Origin: CAZZNQ01 sp964655775
GTDB lineage: Bacteria; Planctomycetota; Brocadiia; SM23-32
Direction of reading: 5' to 3'
DNA length: 12,409 bases
Assembly: GCA_964655775.1 (NCBI GenBank)
Contig: CAZZNQ010000109.1
Location: 1 to 12,409 of the forward strand
A program made the translations under genes and the position numbers. The number at the start of each line of letters is the position of its first letter. Position 1 is the stretch's first letter. Shown piece after piece: positions 7,107-12,409 of this stretch. The notes under the pieces were generated by a model. The model did not search any database. It was not told where the DNA came from and saw only the letters and a list, made by a program, of their open reading frames with translations.

Positions 7107-7883
7107 CTAGATCACGTCGCGGACGTTCCAGTGGAGGTTGTCCTGGACGGCCCGCATCGCGCGGATCGTCGGCTGGGTCATCCCGTGGCGCGGCTCGTAG
7201 CGATGGACGGCAAACGCGATCGAGACGCCGAGCGCCGGGCCGAAGAAGCGGTGTGCGCGGCTGAACTTTCCGTTGCACAGGTGGATGAACGGCGTCCTGA
7301 GCTCGCGTTTCAGCACCATCGTGGTCCGGAGCGCTTCGGCAAGCTCGTCTTCCGTGTCCACGGTGGTCACGATCTTCACCACCTCCGGGCCGCGCGCCTC
7401 CAGCGCCTGCATGTGCTCGAGGACCTGCTCGGTCGTCCGCGCGCACGACATGTGGGACGAGATGACCACGTCCGCGCCGGCGGCGTGGATGCGGTCGATG
7501 AGGCGCCTCTGTTTGTCGATGGCGGCGGGGTCGCGCGTTATCTCCATCGGCGAGGGATCGTACAGGTCGCCCATGACGTCGATCATCGCGGCCCCGGCTT
7601 CGGCCGCCGCGAGAAGCACGTCCTGCCGCTCATCGTCGCCGAGGTCCTGCCACTTGTCATCGCGGTAGAAGAAGAACATGAACGGCAGGGCGACCGCGTC
7701 GATGACCGCCTTGAGGGCCTCGGAGTTGCGGAACTCCGGTTTCAGATCCGCAAGGGTGATGGCGATGCCCTGCGCGCCGTCGAACTCGGCGTTCTTCGCT
7801 TCGGCGATCAACTCTTGCGGCGTCTGCCCGCCCATGATGCCGGTGACGACCGGACGCGGCCTATCGAAAAAGGAGAATCTCAT
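7107..7883 (-). CDS. Type I 3-dehydroquinate dehydratase (AroD)-fold protein, probably divergent in substrate
   Basis: A 258-residue predicted (beta/alpha)8 Schiff-base lyase, close to AroD length. Family features seen: ADVVISSHM with His144, then RGPEVVKIVTTV with Lys170 (the Schiff-base lysine position), FGPALGVSIAF (214-224) matching the AroD 'G..S..tF' strand, a Q-P-T-I segment (Gln237), and Arg74 in FFYRDD at the place of the first substrate-binding Arg. However, the usual E-x-R-x-D at strand 2, which grips dehydroquinate, reads A-I-T-L-A here (about 41-45). Water elimination or aldol cleavage on a keto-sugar is thus as likely as the shikimate reaction. The context is catabolic, not aromatic biosynthesis: 35 bases downstream of an SDR and upstream of the GH78-like gene. 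ATG 7883 is preceded by AGGTGAGG at 4-6 bases. No signal peptide. Confidence 0.75.
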   Translation of the reverse strand: MRFSFFDRPRPVVTGIMGGQTPQELIAEAKNAEFDGAQGIAITLADLKPEFRNSEALKAVIDAVALPFMFFFYRDDKWQDLGDDERQDVLLAAAEAGAAMIDVMGDLYDPSPMEITRDPAAIDKQRRLIDRIHAAGADVVISSHMSCARTTEQVLEHMQALEARGPEVVKIVTTVDTEDELAEALRTTMVLKRELRTPFIHLCNGKFSRAHRFFGPALGVSIAFAVHRYEPRHGMTQPTIRAMRAVQDNLHWNVRDVI

Positions 7884-7918
7884 GACGCCTCACCTGTTTG
7901 ATGGGGTTGTTTCTTCAT

Positions 7919-8659
7919 TCAGACGCCGCGCGGTCCCAGCGTCCGGCCACCGTCAACCAGATAGTCGGTACCCGTGATGAAGGACGCTTCGTCCGAGACA
8001 AGAAAGGCGATGACGGCGGCAAACTCGTCGGGACTCCCTTTGCGACCCAGGAATGTGCCGGCGCACGGGCCGAGCGGCTCCGATTCCCCGGCGACCAGCG
8101 CGGGCGAAACGCAGTTGACGTTGATCTGCGCCGGCCCGAGCTCCATCGCCAGCGACTTGGTGAAGGAGACAATGGCCCCCTTGCTGGCGGCATATACGGC
8201 CAGCTTCGGAATCCCCACGCTGGCGGCGATCGAGGAGACATTGACGATCTTGCCGTACTGGCGCTCCAGCATGTGCCCCAGCACGGCGTGGGCGAAGTAG
8301 AGGGTGCCCTTGACGTTCAGATCAATGATCCACTCCCAGGACCCCTCGGGGGTATCGGCGAACGGGATCTGCTCGTGCCAGCCGGCTCCGGCGTTGTTGA
8401 CCAGTATGTCCACCTGCCCGAACGCAGCCAGGGCTTTCGCTGCGGCGGCCTTGACGTCATCGTTCTTGGCGATGTCCGCCATCAGGGCCAAGGCCGTGCC
8501 GTCGGCTGCGCGTACCGTCTCGGCAACCCCCTCGACGCCGGCTTGATCGATGTCGACGAGGGCCACCTTCGCGCCTTCTCCAGCCAGTCTGAGCGCCGTG
8601 GCCTTGCCGATTCCCCGGGCGGCCCCGGTGACGATCGCGGTCCTGCCTTCGAATCTCAT
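7919..8659 (-). CDS. Short-chain dehydrogenase/reductase (SDR), copy near the lyase
   Basis: A 246-residue classical SDR, a cytoplasmic NAD(P)-dependent oxidoreductase. Rossmann motif TGAARGIG (11-18); Asp36 after the second strand (VALVDID) favours NAD(H) over NADP(H). Next come ADIA (61-64), NNAG (88-91), N115, and the catalytic set S143, Y156 and K160 (YAASK), all intact with the usual Ser-Tyr spacing of 13. The C-terminal ITGTDYLVDGG (228-238) is typical of the FabG/sugar-dehydrogenase group. Substrate cannot be read from sequence; the neighbours suggest a sugar or polyol. AAGGAG lies 8 bases before ATG 8659. It begins 25 bases after the stop of the other SDR and ends 35 bases before the AroD-like start, so the three are probably co-transcribed. 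It is not a recent duplicate of its neighbour: the sequences differ throughout. Confidence 0.9.
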   Translation of the reverse strand: MRFEGRTAIVTGAARGIGKATALRLAGEGAKVALVDIDQAGVEGVAETVRAADGTALALMADIAKNDDVKAAAAKALAAFGQVDILVNNAGAGWHEQIPFADTPEGSWEWIIDLNVKGTLYFAHAVLGHMLERQYGKIVNVSSIAASVGIPKLAVYAASKGAIVSFTKSLAMELGPAQINVNCVSPALVAGESEPLGPCAGTFLGRKGSPDEFAAVIAFLVSDEASFITGTDYLVDGGRTLGPRGV

Positions 8660-8684
8660 CAGCTCGACTCCTTACTCGGCCCAG

Positions 8685-9434
8685 TCACATCACGCCGCCG
8701 CAACTGCGACCGCCGTCGATAACGTAGTTCGCCCCGGTGCAGAACGCCGCCTGGTCCGAACTCAAGTAGAGGATCATGTCGACGATCTCCTGCGTCTCGG
8801 CGGCCCGCCCCAGCCGGGTCTTCATCTTCGCCATTTCCGGACGCGTCAGGACCGGGCCGGGCGACACGCAACAGGCGCGTATGCCGTGCGGCGAACCGAC
8901 CACGGCCAACGACTTGGTCAGGCCGATCATGCCGCTCTTCGCCGCGCCATAGTCCAGGCAGGCGGATCCCGTCACGCCCTCGACCGAGCCGAGATTAATG
9001 AAGACGCCGCTCTTCTGCTCGATCATCTGGCCCAGCACGGCGTGGCAGAAGTAGACGGCCCCCTTGAGGTTCACGTCCAGGCCCCAGTCGATGACCTCGA
9101 CGGGCAACTCGTGATAGGGCACGCCGACGTATCCCATCACCCGCGACGAGGCGCCGCCGGCGCAGTTGACCATGATGTCGATGCGGCCGAACTCCTCCTG
9201 GGCCAGCGCAACCGCGGCCTTGACCTGCGGGTAGTCGCGGATGTCCGTCACAGCTCCGACGGCGGCTCCCCCCTTTTCGCGGATACCGGCCACGGCCGCG
9301 TCCAGGCCCTCCTGGTTGACGTCCACCATGCATACGTTGCCGCCCTCTTCGGCGTACTTCCGCGCGCAGAGCAGAGCGATACCCGAAGCCGCACCGGTAA
9401 GGACGGCGGTCTTGTCCTGGAAGCGCATATCCAT
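8685..9434 (-). CDS. Short-chain dehydrogenase/reductase (SDR), first gene of the cluster
   Basis: A 249-residue classical SDR that probably oxidises or reduces a sugar-derived hydroxyl/keto group with NAD(H); Asp38 (CMVDVN) follows the second strand. The nucleotide motif is TGAASGIA (13-20), with Ala at the last glycine, which is unusual. Then come TDI (63-65), N-C-A-G (90-93) in place of NNAG, N122, S150, Y162 and K166 (YGAAK). The Ser-Tyr spacing is 12, one shorter than usual. Residues 93-118 form an insertion-like loop (SSRVMGYVGVPYHELP) that may shape the substrate pocket. C-terminus: CTGANYVIDGG. ATG 9434 is chosen because AGGAG (9441-9445) lies six bases before it; ATG 9428 is too close. 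It is the promoter-proximal gene of the minus-strand cluster. Confidence 0.88.
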   Translation of the reverse strand: MDMRFQDKTAVLTGAASGIALLCARKYAEEGGNVCMVDVNQEGLDAAVAGIREKGGAAVGAVTDIRDYPQVKAAVALAQEEFGRIDIMVNCAGGASSRVMGYVGVPYHELPVEVIDWGLDVNLKGAVYFCHAVLGQMIEQKSGVFINLGSVEGVTGSACLDYGAAKSGMIGLTKSLAVVGSPHGIRACCVSPGPVLTRPEMAKMKTRLGRAAETQEIVDMILYLSSDQAAFCTGANYVIDGGRSCGGVM

Positions 9435-9440
9435 TCCGAA

Positions 9441-9445
9441 CTCCT
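9441..9445 (-). promoter_or_regulatory. Ribosome binding site of the first SDR
   Basis: AGGAG six bases before ATG 9434; it decides between the two nearby ATG codons (9434 and 9428). Confidence 0.75.
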
Positions 9446-9462
9446 ATGCGGGACTTGCCCTG

Positions 9463-9489
9463 ATTATGCGGGCAGCCCTGCTTCGTCGA
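9463..9489 (-). promoter_or_regulatory. Weak candidate promoter of the SDR-glycosidase cluster
   Basis: TCGACG (9489-9484) and CATAAT (9468-9463) on the minus strand, 4 of 6 and 5 of 6 matches, with a suboptimal 15-base spacer. A weak box set of this kind may need an activator. Confidence 0.25.
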
Positions 9490-9740
9490 GATGCCTTCCC
9501 GCCACGCAGTGCAGCGCCGCATCAACCGGACGCTGCGGGCCAAGGAAGTGGAATCGCATCGCGTTCACCCGTGGTCTGCAGCCATGAGGGGATCGCGACC
9601 ACGTGCCACCGCCGACGCGGCCACCGTCAAGTGACCCGGTGGCTTGTTCGGCGAATATCATACCCGGGCCGTGTGGCCGCATCCACCGCTTTGTGTCTCC
9701 GTTGCCGTTGCACGGCGCAAGCCTTTGCCCGGAAATGAGA

Positions 9741-9778
9741 AAGCCCTTCGGTCCCGCATCCGTGGGACCGAAGGGCTT
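9741..9778 (-). terminator. Terminator hairpin downstream of tRNA-Pro
   Basis: A perfect 15-bp inverted repeat (AAGCCCTTCGGTCCC and its complement) around an 8-base loop, 11 bases beyond the tRNA CCA end. On the minus strand it is followed by TCTCATTTCC, a modest T-rich tail. On the plus strand the downstream bases are GTTGTCG, so it works best for the tRNA transcript. Confidence 0.85.
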
Positions 9779-9789
9779 GTTGTCGAAAC

Positions 9790-9867
9790 TGGTCGGGGCG
9801 CCGGGATTCGAACCCGGGACCTCTAGCCCCCCATGCTAGCGCGCTAGCCAGGCTGCGCCACGCCCCG
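9790..9867 (-). tRNA. tRNA-Pro, anticodon GGG, CCA encoded
   Basis: A complete 78-base cloverleaf on the minus strand. Acceptor CGGGGCG/CGCCCCG, D stem GCGC/GCGC, anticodon stem CTAGC/GCTAG with loop ATGGGGG (anticodon GGG at 9832-9830, reading CCC/CCU proline codons by standard pairing rules), T arm CCGGG-TTCGAAT-CCCGG, discriminator A and a genomic CCA (9792-9790). All stem pairs are Watson-Crick. C1-G72 and G37 after GGG agree with bacterial tRNA-Pro. It has its own promoter (9879-9906) and terminator, so it is a monocistronic unit. No integrase or repeated tRNA 3' end nearby suggests use as an attachment site. Confidence 0.96.
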
Positions 9868-9878
9868 ACACTCTTAAG

Positions 9879-9906
9879 ATTATAGCCGCTCAGGTCCGTT
9901 CGTCAA
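9879..9906 (-). promoter_or_regulatory. Promoter of tRNA-Pro
   Basis: TTGACG (9906-9901), 16-base spacer, perfect TATAAT (9884-9879) on the minus strand. The start would be near 9872, five bases before the mature tRNA 5' end, a compact stable-RNA promoter. It is the best promoter match in the window. Confidence 0.85.
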
Positions 9907-9942
9907 CGGCGGAACGGTCGCAAGAAAGGACATATTGGGTTG

Positions 9943-9971
9943 GCGCTGACGCCTGGCAGGAAAGGCAGCGC
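9943..9971 (-). terminator. Possible terminator hairpin after the aldolase-like gene
   Basis: GCGCTG/CAGCGC outer stem with a GCCT/AGGC inner stem and a small bulge, between the aldolase-like gene and the tRNA promoter. No T-run follows on the minus strand, so it is tentative. Confidence 0.35.
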
Positions 9972-10024
9972 TATCGCGCCGGCGGCTCTGCTCCGGCTAG
10001 AACGACCCGTTGAGCAGCCCTCCC

Positions 10025-11017
10025 CTACTCCTCCTCGACCATCTGGTCGTAGAAGGCGACGAAATCGTCCCGGTGCTCGCCCTGGCGCATCTGGATGGCC
10101 GCGCGCGGGTGCTGGTTCAGAAGCGCGGTGACCATGTACGGGATGCGCGGGCCCCACTCCATCTGCCCGTCGAGCGGCAGCACGTGGTCCTGGATGCACT
10201 TGAGCACCGGGCGGAGGTTGAACTTGGGGTTCTTGAGGAAACCGATGAGCAGTTCCAGCGGGCAGTTGCCGGCGCCGCGGCCCATGCCGTTGACGGTAGC
10301 ATCCAGCCGGCTGGCGCCGACGATGAGCGCCTCGATCGTGTTGGCGTACGCCAGTTGCTGGTTGTTGTGGGCGTGGATGCCCACCTCCTTGCCGCTCTCC
10401 TCCAGGGCGCTCATGTAAGCCACAATCAGGTCGCGGACCTGCTCCGAGTAAAGCGCGCCGAAGCTGTCGACAAGGTAGACGGCGGTAGCGGGGCTCTGGG
10501 CCGCGACCTCCAGCGCCTCGGTCAGTTCACGGTCCGGGATCACCGACGCGGCCATAAGCTGCAAAACGGCCTCGTAGCCCTTTTCGTGCGCGTCGTAGAC
10601 CATGTCCATCGCCGTGGGGATCTGGTGGATGTAGGTGGCGACGCGGATGCAGTCGATGACGCTCTCCTGCTTGGGCAGGATATCGTTCTTGTAGTCGGTG
10701 CGCTCAGCGTCGGCCATGACGGCCAGCTTCAGGGACGTCGCGTTCTCGCCGACGACGCGCCGCACGTCCTCCTCGTCGCAGAACTTCCACGGACCGTACT
10801 CGGACGGGGAGAAGATGTCCTTGGATGCCTTGTAACCGAGTTCCATGTAGTCGACACCGGCGTCGACACAGGTCTGGTAGACGGCACGGACGAGCGAGTC
10901 CTCGAAGTAGTGGTCGTTGATCAGGCCACCGTCGCGGACGGTGCAGTCGAGTATCTTGATCTCCGGCCGGTAGGTCAGCCAGGATCCCTTGGCGTATTGG
11001 TCCTTGATGTGTTGCAT
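10025..11017 (-). CDS. DRE-TIM (HMGL-like) aldolase/lyase family protein
   Basis: A 330-residue predicted metal-dependent TIM-barrel enzyme related to 4-hydroxy-2-oxovalerate aldolase and HMG-CoA lyase. Metal/active-site signatures: DCTVRDGG (24-31), the DRE-type motif; YMELGYK (57-63); VDSFGA (183-188); IHAHNN with His215 and His217 as metal ligands; and NGMGRGAGNCP (243-253). In the hydroxy-oxovalerate aldolases (for example BphI) a catalytic His follows RDG; here the sequence is RDGGLINDH, so that His is missing or shifted. No acylating aldehyde dehydrogenase partner lies nearby. This argues against the meta-cleavage pathway; related stand-alone genes occur in sugar and surface-polysaccharide loci. 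Start: ATG 11017 is preferred (GGAG about 12 bases upstream); an in-frame GTG at 11026 has the same GGAG only 3 bases away. It has its own promoter candidate at 11056-11084. Confidence 0.82.
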   Translation of the reverse strand: MQHIKDQYAKGSWLTYRPEIKILDCTVRDGGLINDHYFEDSLVRAVYQTCVDAGVDYMELGYKASKDIFSPSEYGPWKFCDEEDVRRVVGENATSLKLAVMADAERTDYKNDILPKQESVIDCIRVATYIHQIPTAMDMVYDAHEKGYEAVLQLMAASVIPDRELTEALEVAAQSPATAVYLVDSFGALYSEQVRDLIVAYMSALEESGKEVGIHAHNNQQLAYANTIEALIVGASRLDATVNGMGRGAGNCPLELLIGFLKNPKFNLRPVLKCIQDHVLPLDGQMEWGPRIPYMVTALLNQHPRAAIQMRQGEHRDDFVAFYDQMVEEE

Positions 11018-11055
11018 GGGTAACACAGGCTCCGGAAGGGGAAAGCGGCCCCATC

Positions 11056-11084
11056 ATGATCGCATCCGGACGGCGGTCTGTCAA
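11056..11084 (-). promoter_or_regulatory. Candidate promoter of the aldolase-like gene
   Basis: Perfect TTGACA (11084-11079), 17-base spacer, GATCAT (11061-11056, 4 of 6) on the minus strand. The start would be near 11049, about 32 bases before ATG 11017. The -35 box contains the stop codon of the upstream serine hydrolase gene. Confidence 0.55.
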
Positions 11085-12139
11085 CGGTCGCGAACGCCGC
11101 TCCCGGGCGTAAGGGCATGCAGTAGGGCGCGCATCAACGCCCCGCCGCCGTCGGAGTTGGTCATGACTACGACGCCCCAGCCCCCGCTGACGTGGGCCTC
11201 GAAGATGCAGGCATAGCCCTCGTTGCTGCCACTGTGGCTGAAGCGCGTGCCGTCCTCGGAGACGGCGCAGCCGAGGCCGTACAACCCGGCGCCAACGGGC
11301 CGGGCAAACTCCCGCGCCATGTGCGGCCGGAGCAAGCGTCCCTCCTCGCCCGCCAGGGCGGCCTGGATGTCCGCAACCATCCGCGCCAGATCCAGCGGGG
11401 TAGTCCACAAACCCGCCGCCGCCAGCTCGGGGTAAACGTGCCACCGACCGGGCACGGGCCGGCCGTCCTCGGTGTGGCCCGCCGCAGCCTCATCGGCGAG
11501 GTGTTCGGGGAGCGGCTGGCAAAAGCTGCTACGCGCCATTCCCAGGGGCCGGAGCACCATCTGCGCCATCAGGTCCGCGAATTCCAGGCCGGTCAGGTCC
11601 CCCAACATCTTCTGGAGGAGCACGTACCCGCCCCCGGAGTAGCGACACGCGCCGCCGGGCCGACAGTCCACGAAGATGGGCGGCGAATTGCACGGAGGGT
11701 CGGCGTTGAGGATCTGCCTGAGCGAGGGACGTTGCTGCCACGGCGCGTATCCCTCGAAGCCGCCAACGGTTACGCCCGCCCGATGGCTGAGGAGCAGGCG
11801 CACGGTGACCCGACTGGGGCCGTCGATGAAGAATGGCAGGCGCCAGGAACGCAGATGCTCGCGCACATCGTCGTCCAGCGATAGTGCGCCTTCCTGGACG
11901 AGCCTCAGCACTGCCAGAGCCGTGACCGGCTTGCTGATGGAAGCAGCCTGGAAGAGGGTATCGGGCGTTACAACCGTCACCAGCCCGGCGTTCGCCCGAC
12001 CGATGGCTGCGGCTGCGGTCGGCGCACCTCCCTCGACTACGGCGATGCTGACGGCGGGGACTCTCAGGCGGTCCATGGCCGCGGAGAGCTGCTCGCGCTT
12101 TCCTTCGCCCGGCCACGTCAGCTCGACTGAACCGTCCAT
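11081..12139 (-). CDS. Beta-lactamase-fold serine hydrolase
   Basis: A serine hydrolase of the beta-lactamase/penicillin-binding family (class C/EstB type, Pfam Beta-lactamase). It could be an esterase, peptidase or amidase; the substrate is not predictable, and true antibiotic resistance is unlikely for this branch. Numbered from the ATG two codons upstream (12145): nucleophile motif S69-I-S-K72 in FQAASISKPVTALA, the Y-S-x motif as Tyr169-Ser170-Gly171 (RYSGGGYVLLQ), and H-S-G at 304-306 in place of K-T-G. A lid-like helical segment lies at 185-280. There is no signal peptide or lipobox, so it is probably cytoplasmic, whereas many relatives are exported. Start: ATG 12139 is chosen because GAGG (12147-12150) lies seven bases before it; ATG 12145 would leave only one base. 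Length (352) is normal. Confidence 0.88.
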   Translation of the reverse strand: MDGSVELTWPGEGKREQLSAAMDRLRVPAVSIAVVEGGAPTAAAAIGRANAGLVTVVTPDTLFQAASISKPVTALAVLRLVQEGALSLDDDVREHLRSWRLPFFIDGPSRVTVRLLLSHRAGVTVGGFEGYAPWQQRPSLRQILNADPPCNSPPIFVDCRPGGACRYSGGGYVLLQKMLGDLTGLEFADLMAQMVLRPLGMARSSFCQPLPEHLADEAAAGHTEDGRPVPGRWHVYPELAAAGLWTTPLDLARMVADIQAALAGEEGRLLRPHMAREFARPVGAGLYGLGCAVSEDGTRFSHSGSNEGYACIFEAHVSGGWGVVVMTNSDGGGALMRALLHALTPGSGVRDR

Positions 12140-12146
12140 TCGCATA

Positions 12147-12150
12147 CCTC
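12147..12150 (-). promoter_or_regulatory. Ribosome binding site of the serine hydrolase
   Basis: GAGG seven bases before ATG 12139; too close to ATG 12145 to serve it. Confidence 0.6.
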
Positions 12151-12185
12151 GCCCCTCTCACAGCTTGCCACGTCCATGCGCCTTG

Positions 12186-12215
12186 ACTATTACTTCAGCG
12201 GGCACGACGTGTCAA
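12186..12215 (-). promoter_or_regulatory. Candidate promoter of the serine hydrolase gene
   Basis: Perfect TTGACA (12215-12210), 18-base spacer, AATAGT (12191-12186, 4 of 6) on the minus strand. The start would be near 12179, about 40 bases before ATG 12139. Confidence 0.45.
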
Positions 12216-12409
12216 CCCCCGGCCGAAGGGATCGAGTTGCGCCATGATCCTCCGTCCCTCGTGGCGTTCGAAGGCTCGAATCGGGTAGGCTGTTAGACGT
12301 GTTCGCCAAGGAATGAACCGCAGGTGCCATCACAAAAAATGCATGCCCGATCACAGGAGAAGCTATGAAGTGAGCCGACCTCGCAACCGGGAGTAAGATA
12401 CGGGCTGCG
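12216..12409. other. Right-edge region without a recognised gene
   Basis: No long coding frame on either strand. On the plus strand, AGGAG (12355-12359) lies five bases before ATG-AAG-TGA (12365-12373): a well-placed ribosome site with a two-codon frame. This may be chance, a start-stop leader, or the start of a gene broken by a base change, since the frame past the TGA stays open to the window edge. Confidence 0.35.

Larger units (their letters stand above)
9435..9740. other. Gene-free region upstream of the SDR cluster
   Basis: About 300 bases between the first SDR and the tRNA terminator. I see no supported gene. It should carry the control region for the cluster. On the minus strand the best nearby boxes are TCGACG (9489-9484), a short 15-base spacer, and CATAAT (9468-9463), which would start transcription near 9456. 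A second -10-like TATGAT at 9662-9657 lacks a good -35. No clear operator palindrome was recognised. Confidence 0.5.

Noticed and set aside
7021..7446. N-terminal extension of the GH78-like gene to 7446
   Set aside because: It lies inside the AroD-like gene in another frame, reads as Arg/Gly/Ala-rich low-information protein, and ATG 7020 has a strong GGAGG site.
9626..9662. TTGACG (9631-9626) and TATGAT (9662-9657) as a promoter of the SDR cluster
   Set aside because: The boxes are in the wrong order on the minus strand and cannot form one promoter.
9241..9738. Plus-strand open frame across the SDR upstream region
   Set aside because: Half of it is antisense to the SDR and the rest has no protein features or ribosome site.
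9790..9867. tRNA-Pro as an integration site of a mobile element
   Set aside because: No integrase, no second copy of the tRNA 3' end seen, and flanking genes look like ordinary housekeeping or metabolic genes.
11081..12139. Antibiotic-resistance beta-lactamase
   Set aside because: It has the SxxK fold motifs but no export signal, and it resembles the broad esterase/peptidase branch, so resistance is not supported.
1..12409. CRISPR array, toxin-antitoxin, restriction or phage-defence system
   Set aside because: No regular direct repeats, no paired small genes and no nuclease or methylase motifs were found on reading both strands.

Overview
The window is G+C-rich bacterial chromosomal DNA from what looks like a glycan-degrading, probably uncultivated lineage. 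The gene mix fits a planctomycete, lentisphaerote or hydrogenedentes-like genome: cytoplasmic glycoside hydrolases, paired short-chain dehydrogenases, and a PAS kinase with a cysteine cluster. That placement is an inference from gene style only, because no taxonomic marker was compared.

Layout. At the left edge, on the plus strand, lie the end of an acyl carrier protein gene and fabF, coupled by an ATGA overlap (fatty acid elongation). After about 250 noncoding bases comes a YjbQ/UPF0047 gene with its own candidate promoter. It converges on a minus-strand PAS-domain histidine kinase.

From about 9434 down to 3429, all on the minus strand, runs a five-gene carbohydrate cluster in transcription order: two SDR oxidoreductases, a protein of the type I 3-dehydroquinate dehydratase (AroD) fold family, a GH78-type alpha-L-rhamnosidase-like enzyme and a GH43-like beta-propeller hydrolase. 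The histidine kinase follows at 3319 with its own candidate promoter. Neither hydrolase has a visible signal peptide. The cluster therefore looks like intracellular processing of an imported or plant-type glycoside, followed by oxidation and Schiff-base lyase chemistry on the freed sugar or aglycone.

The right part holds a self-contained tRNA-Pro(GGG) unit (good promoter, encoded CCA, perfect 15-bp hairpin downstream), a DRE-TIM metal-dependent aldolase/lyase-like gene and a beta-lactamase-fold serine hydrolase, all on the minus strand. The last two each have a candidate promoter with a perfect TTGACA -35 box. The final ~260 bases contain only that promoter and a Shine-Dalgarno followed by ATG-AAG-TGA.

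The best candidate for something undescribed is the SDR-SDR-AroD-like-GH78-GH43 cluster. The AroD-like protein keeps the Schiff-base lysine and catalytic histidine but appears to have lost the Glu/Arg pair that binds dehydroquinate. I saw no CRISPR array, transposase, integrase, phage gene or defence system.
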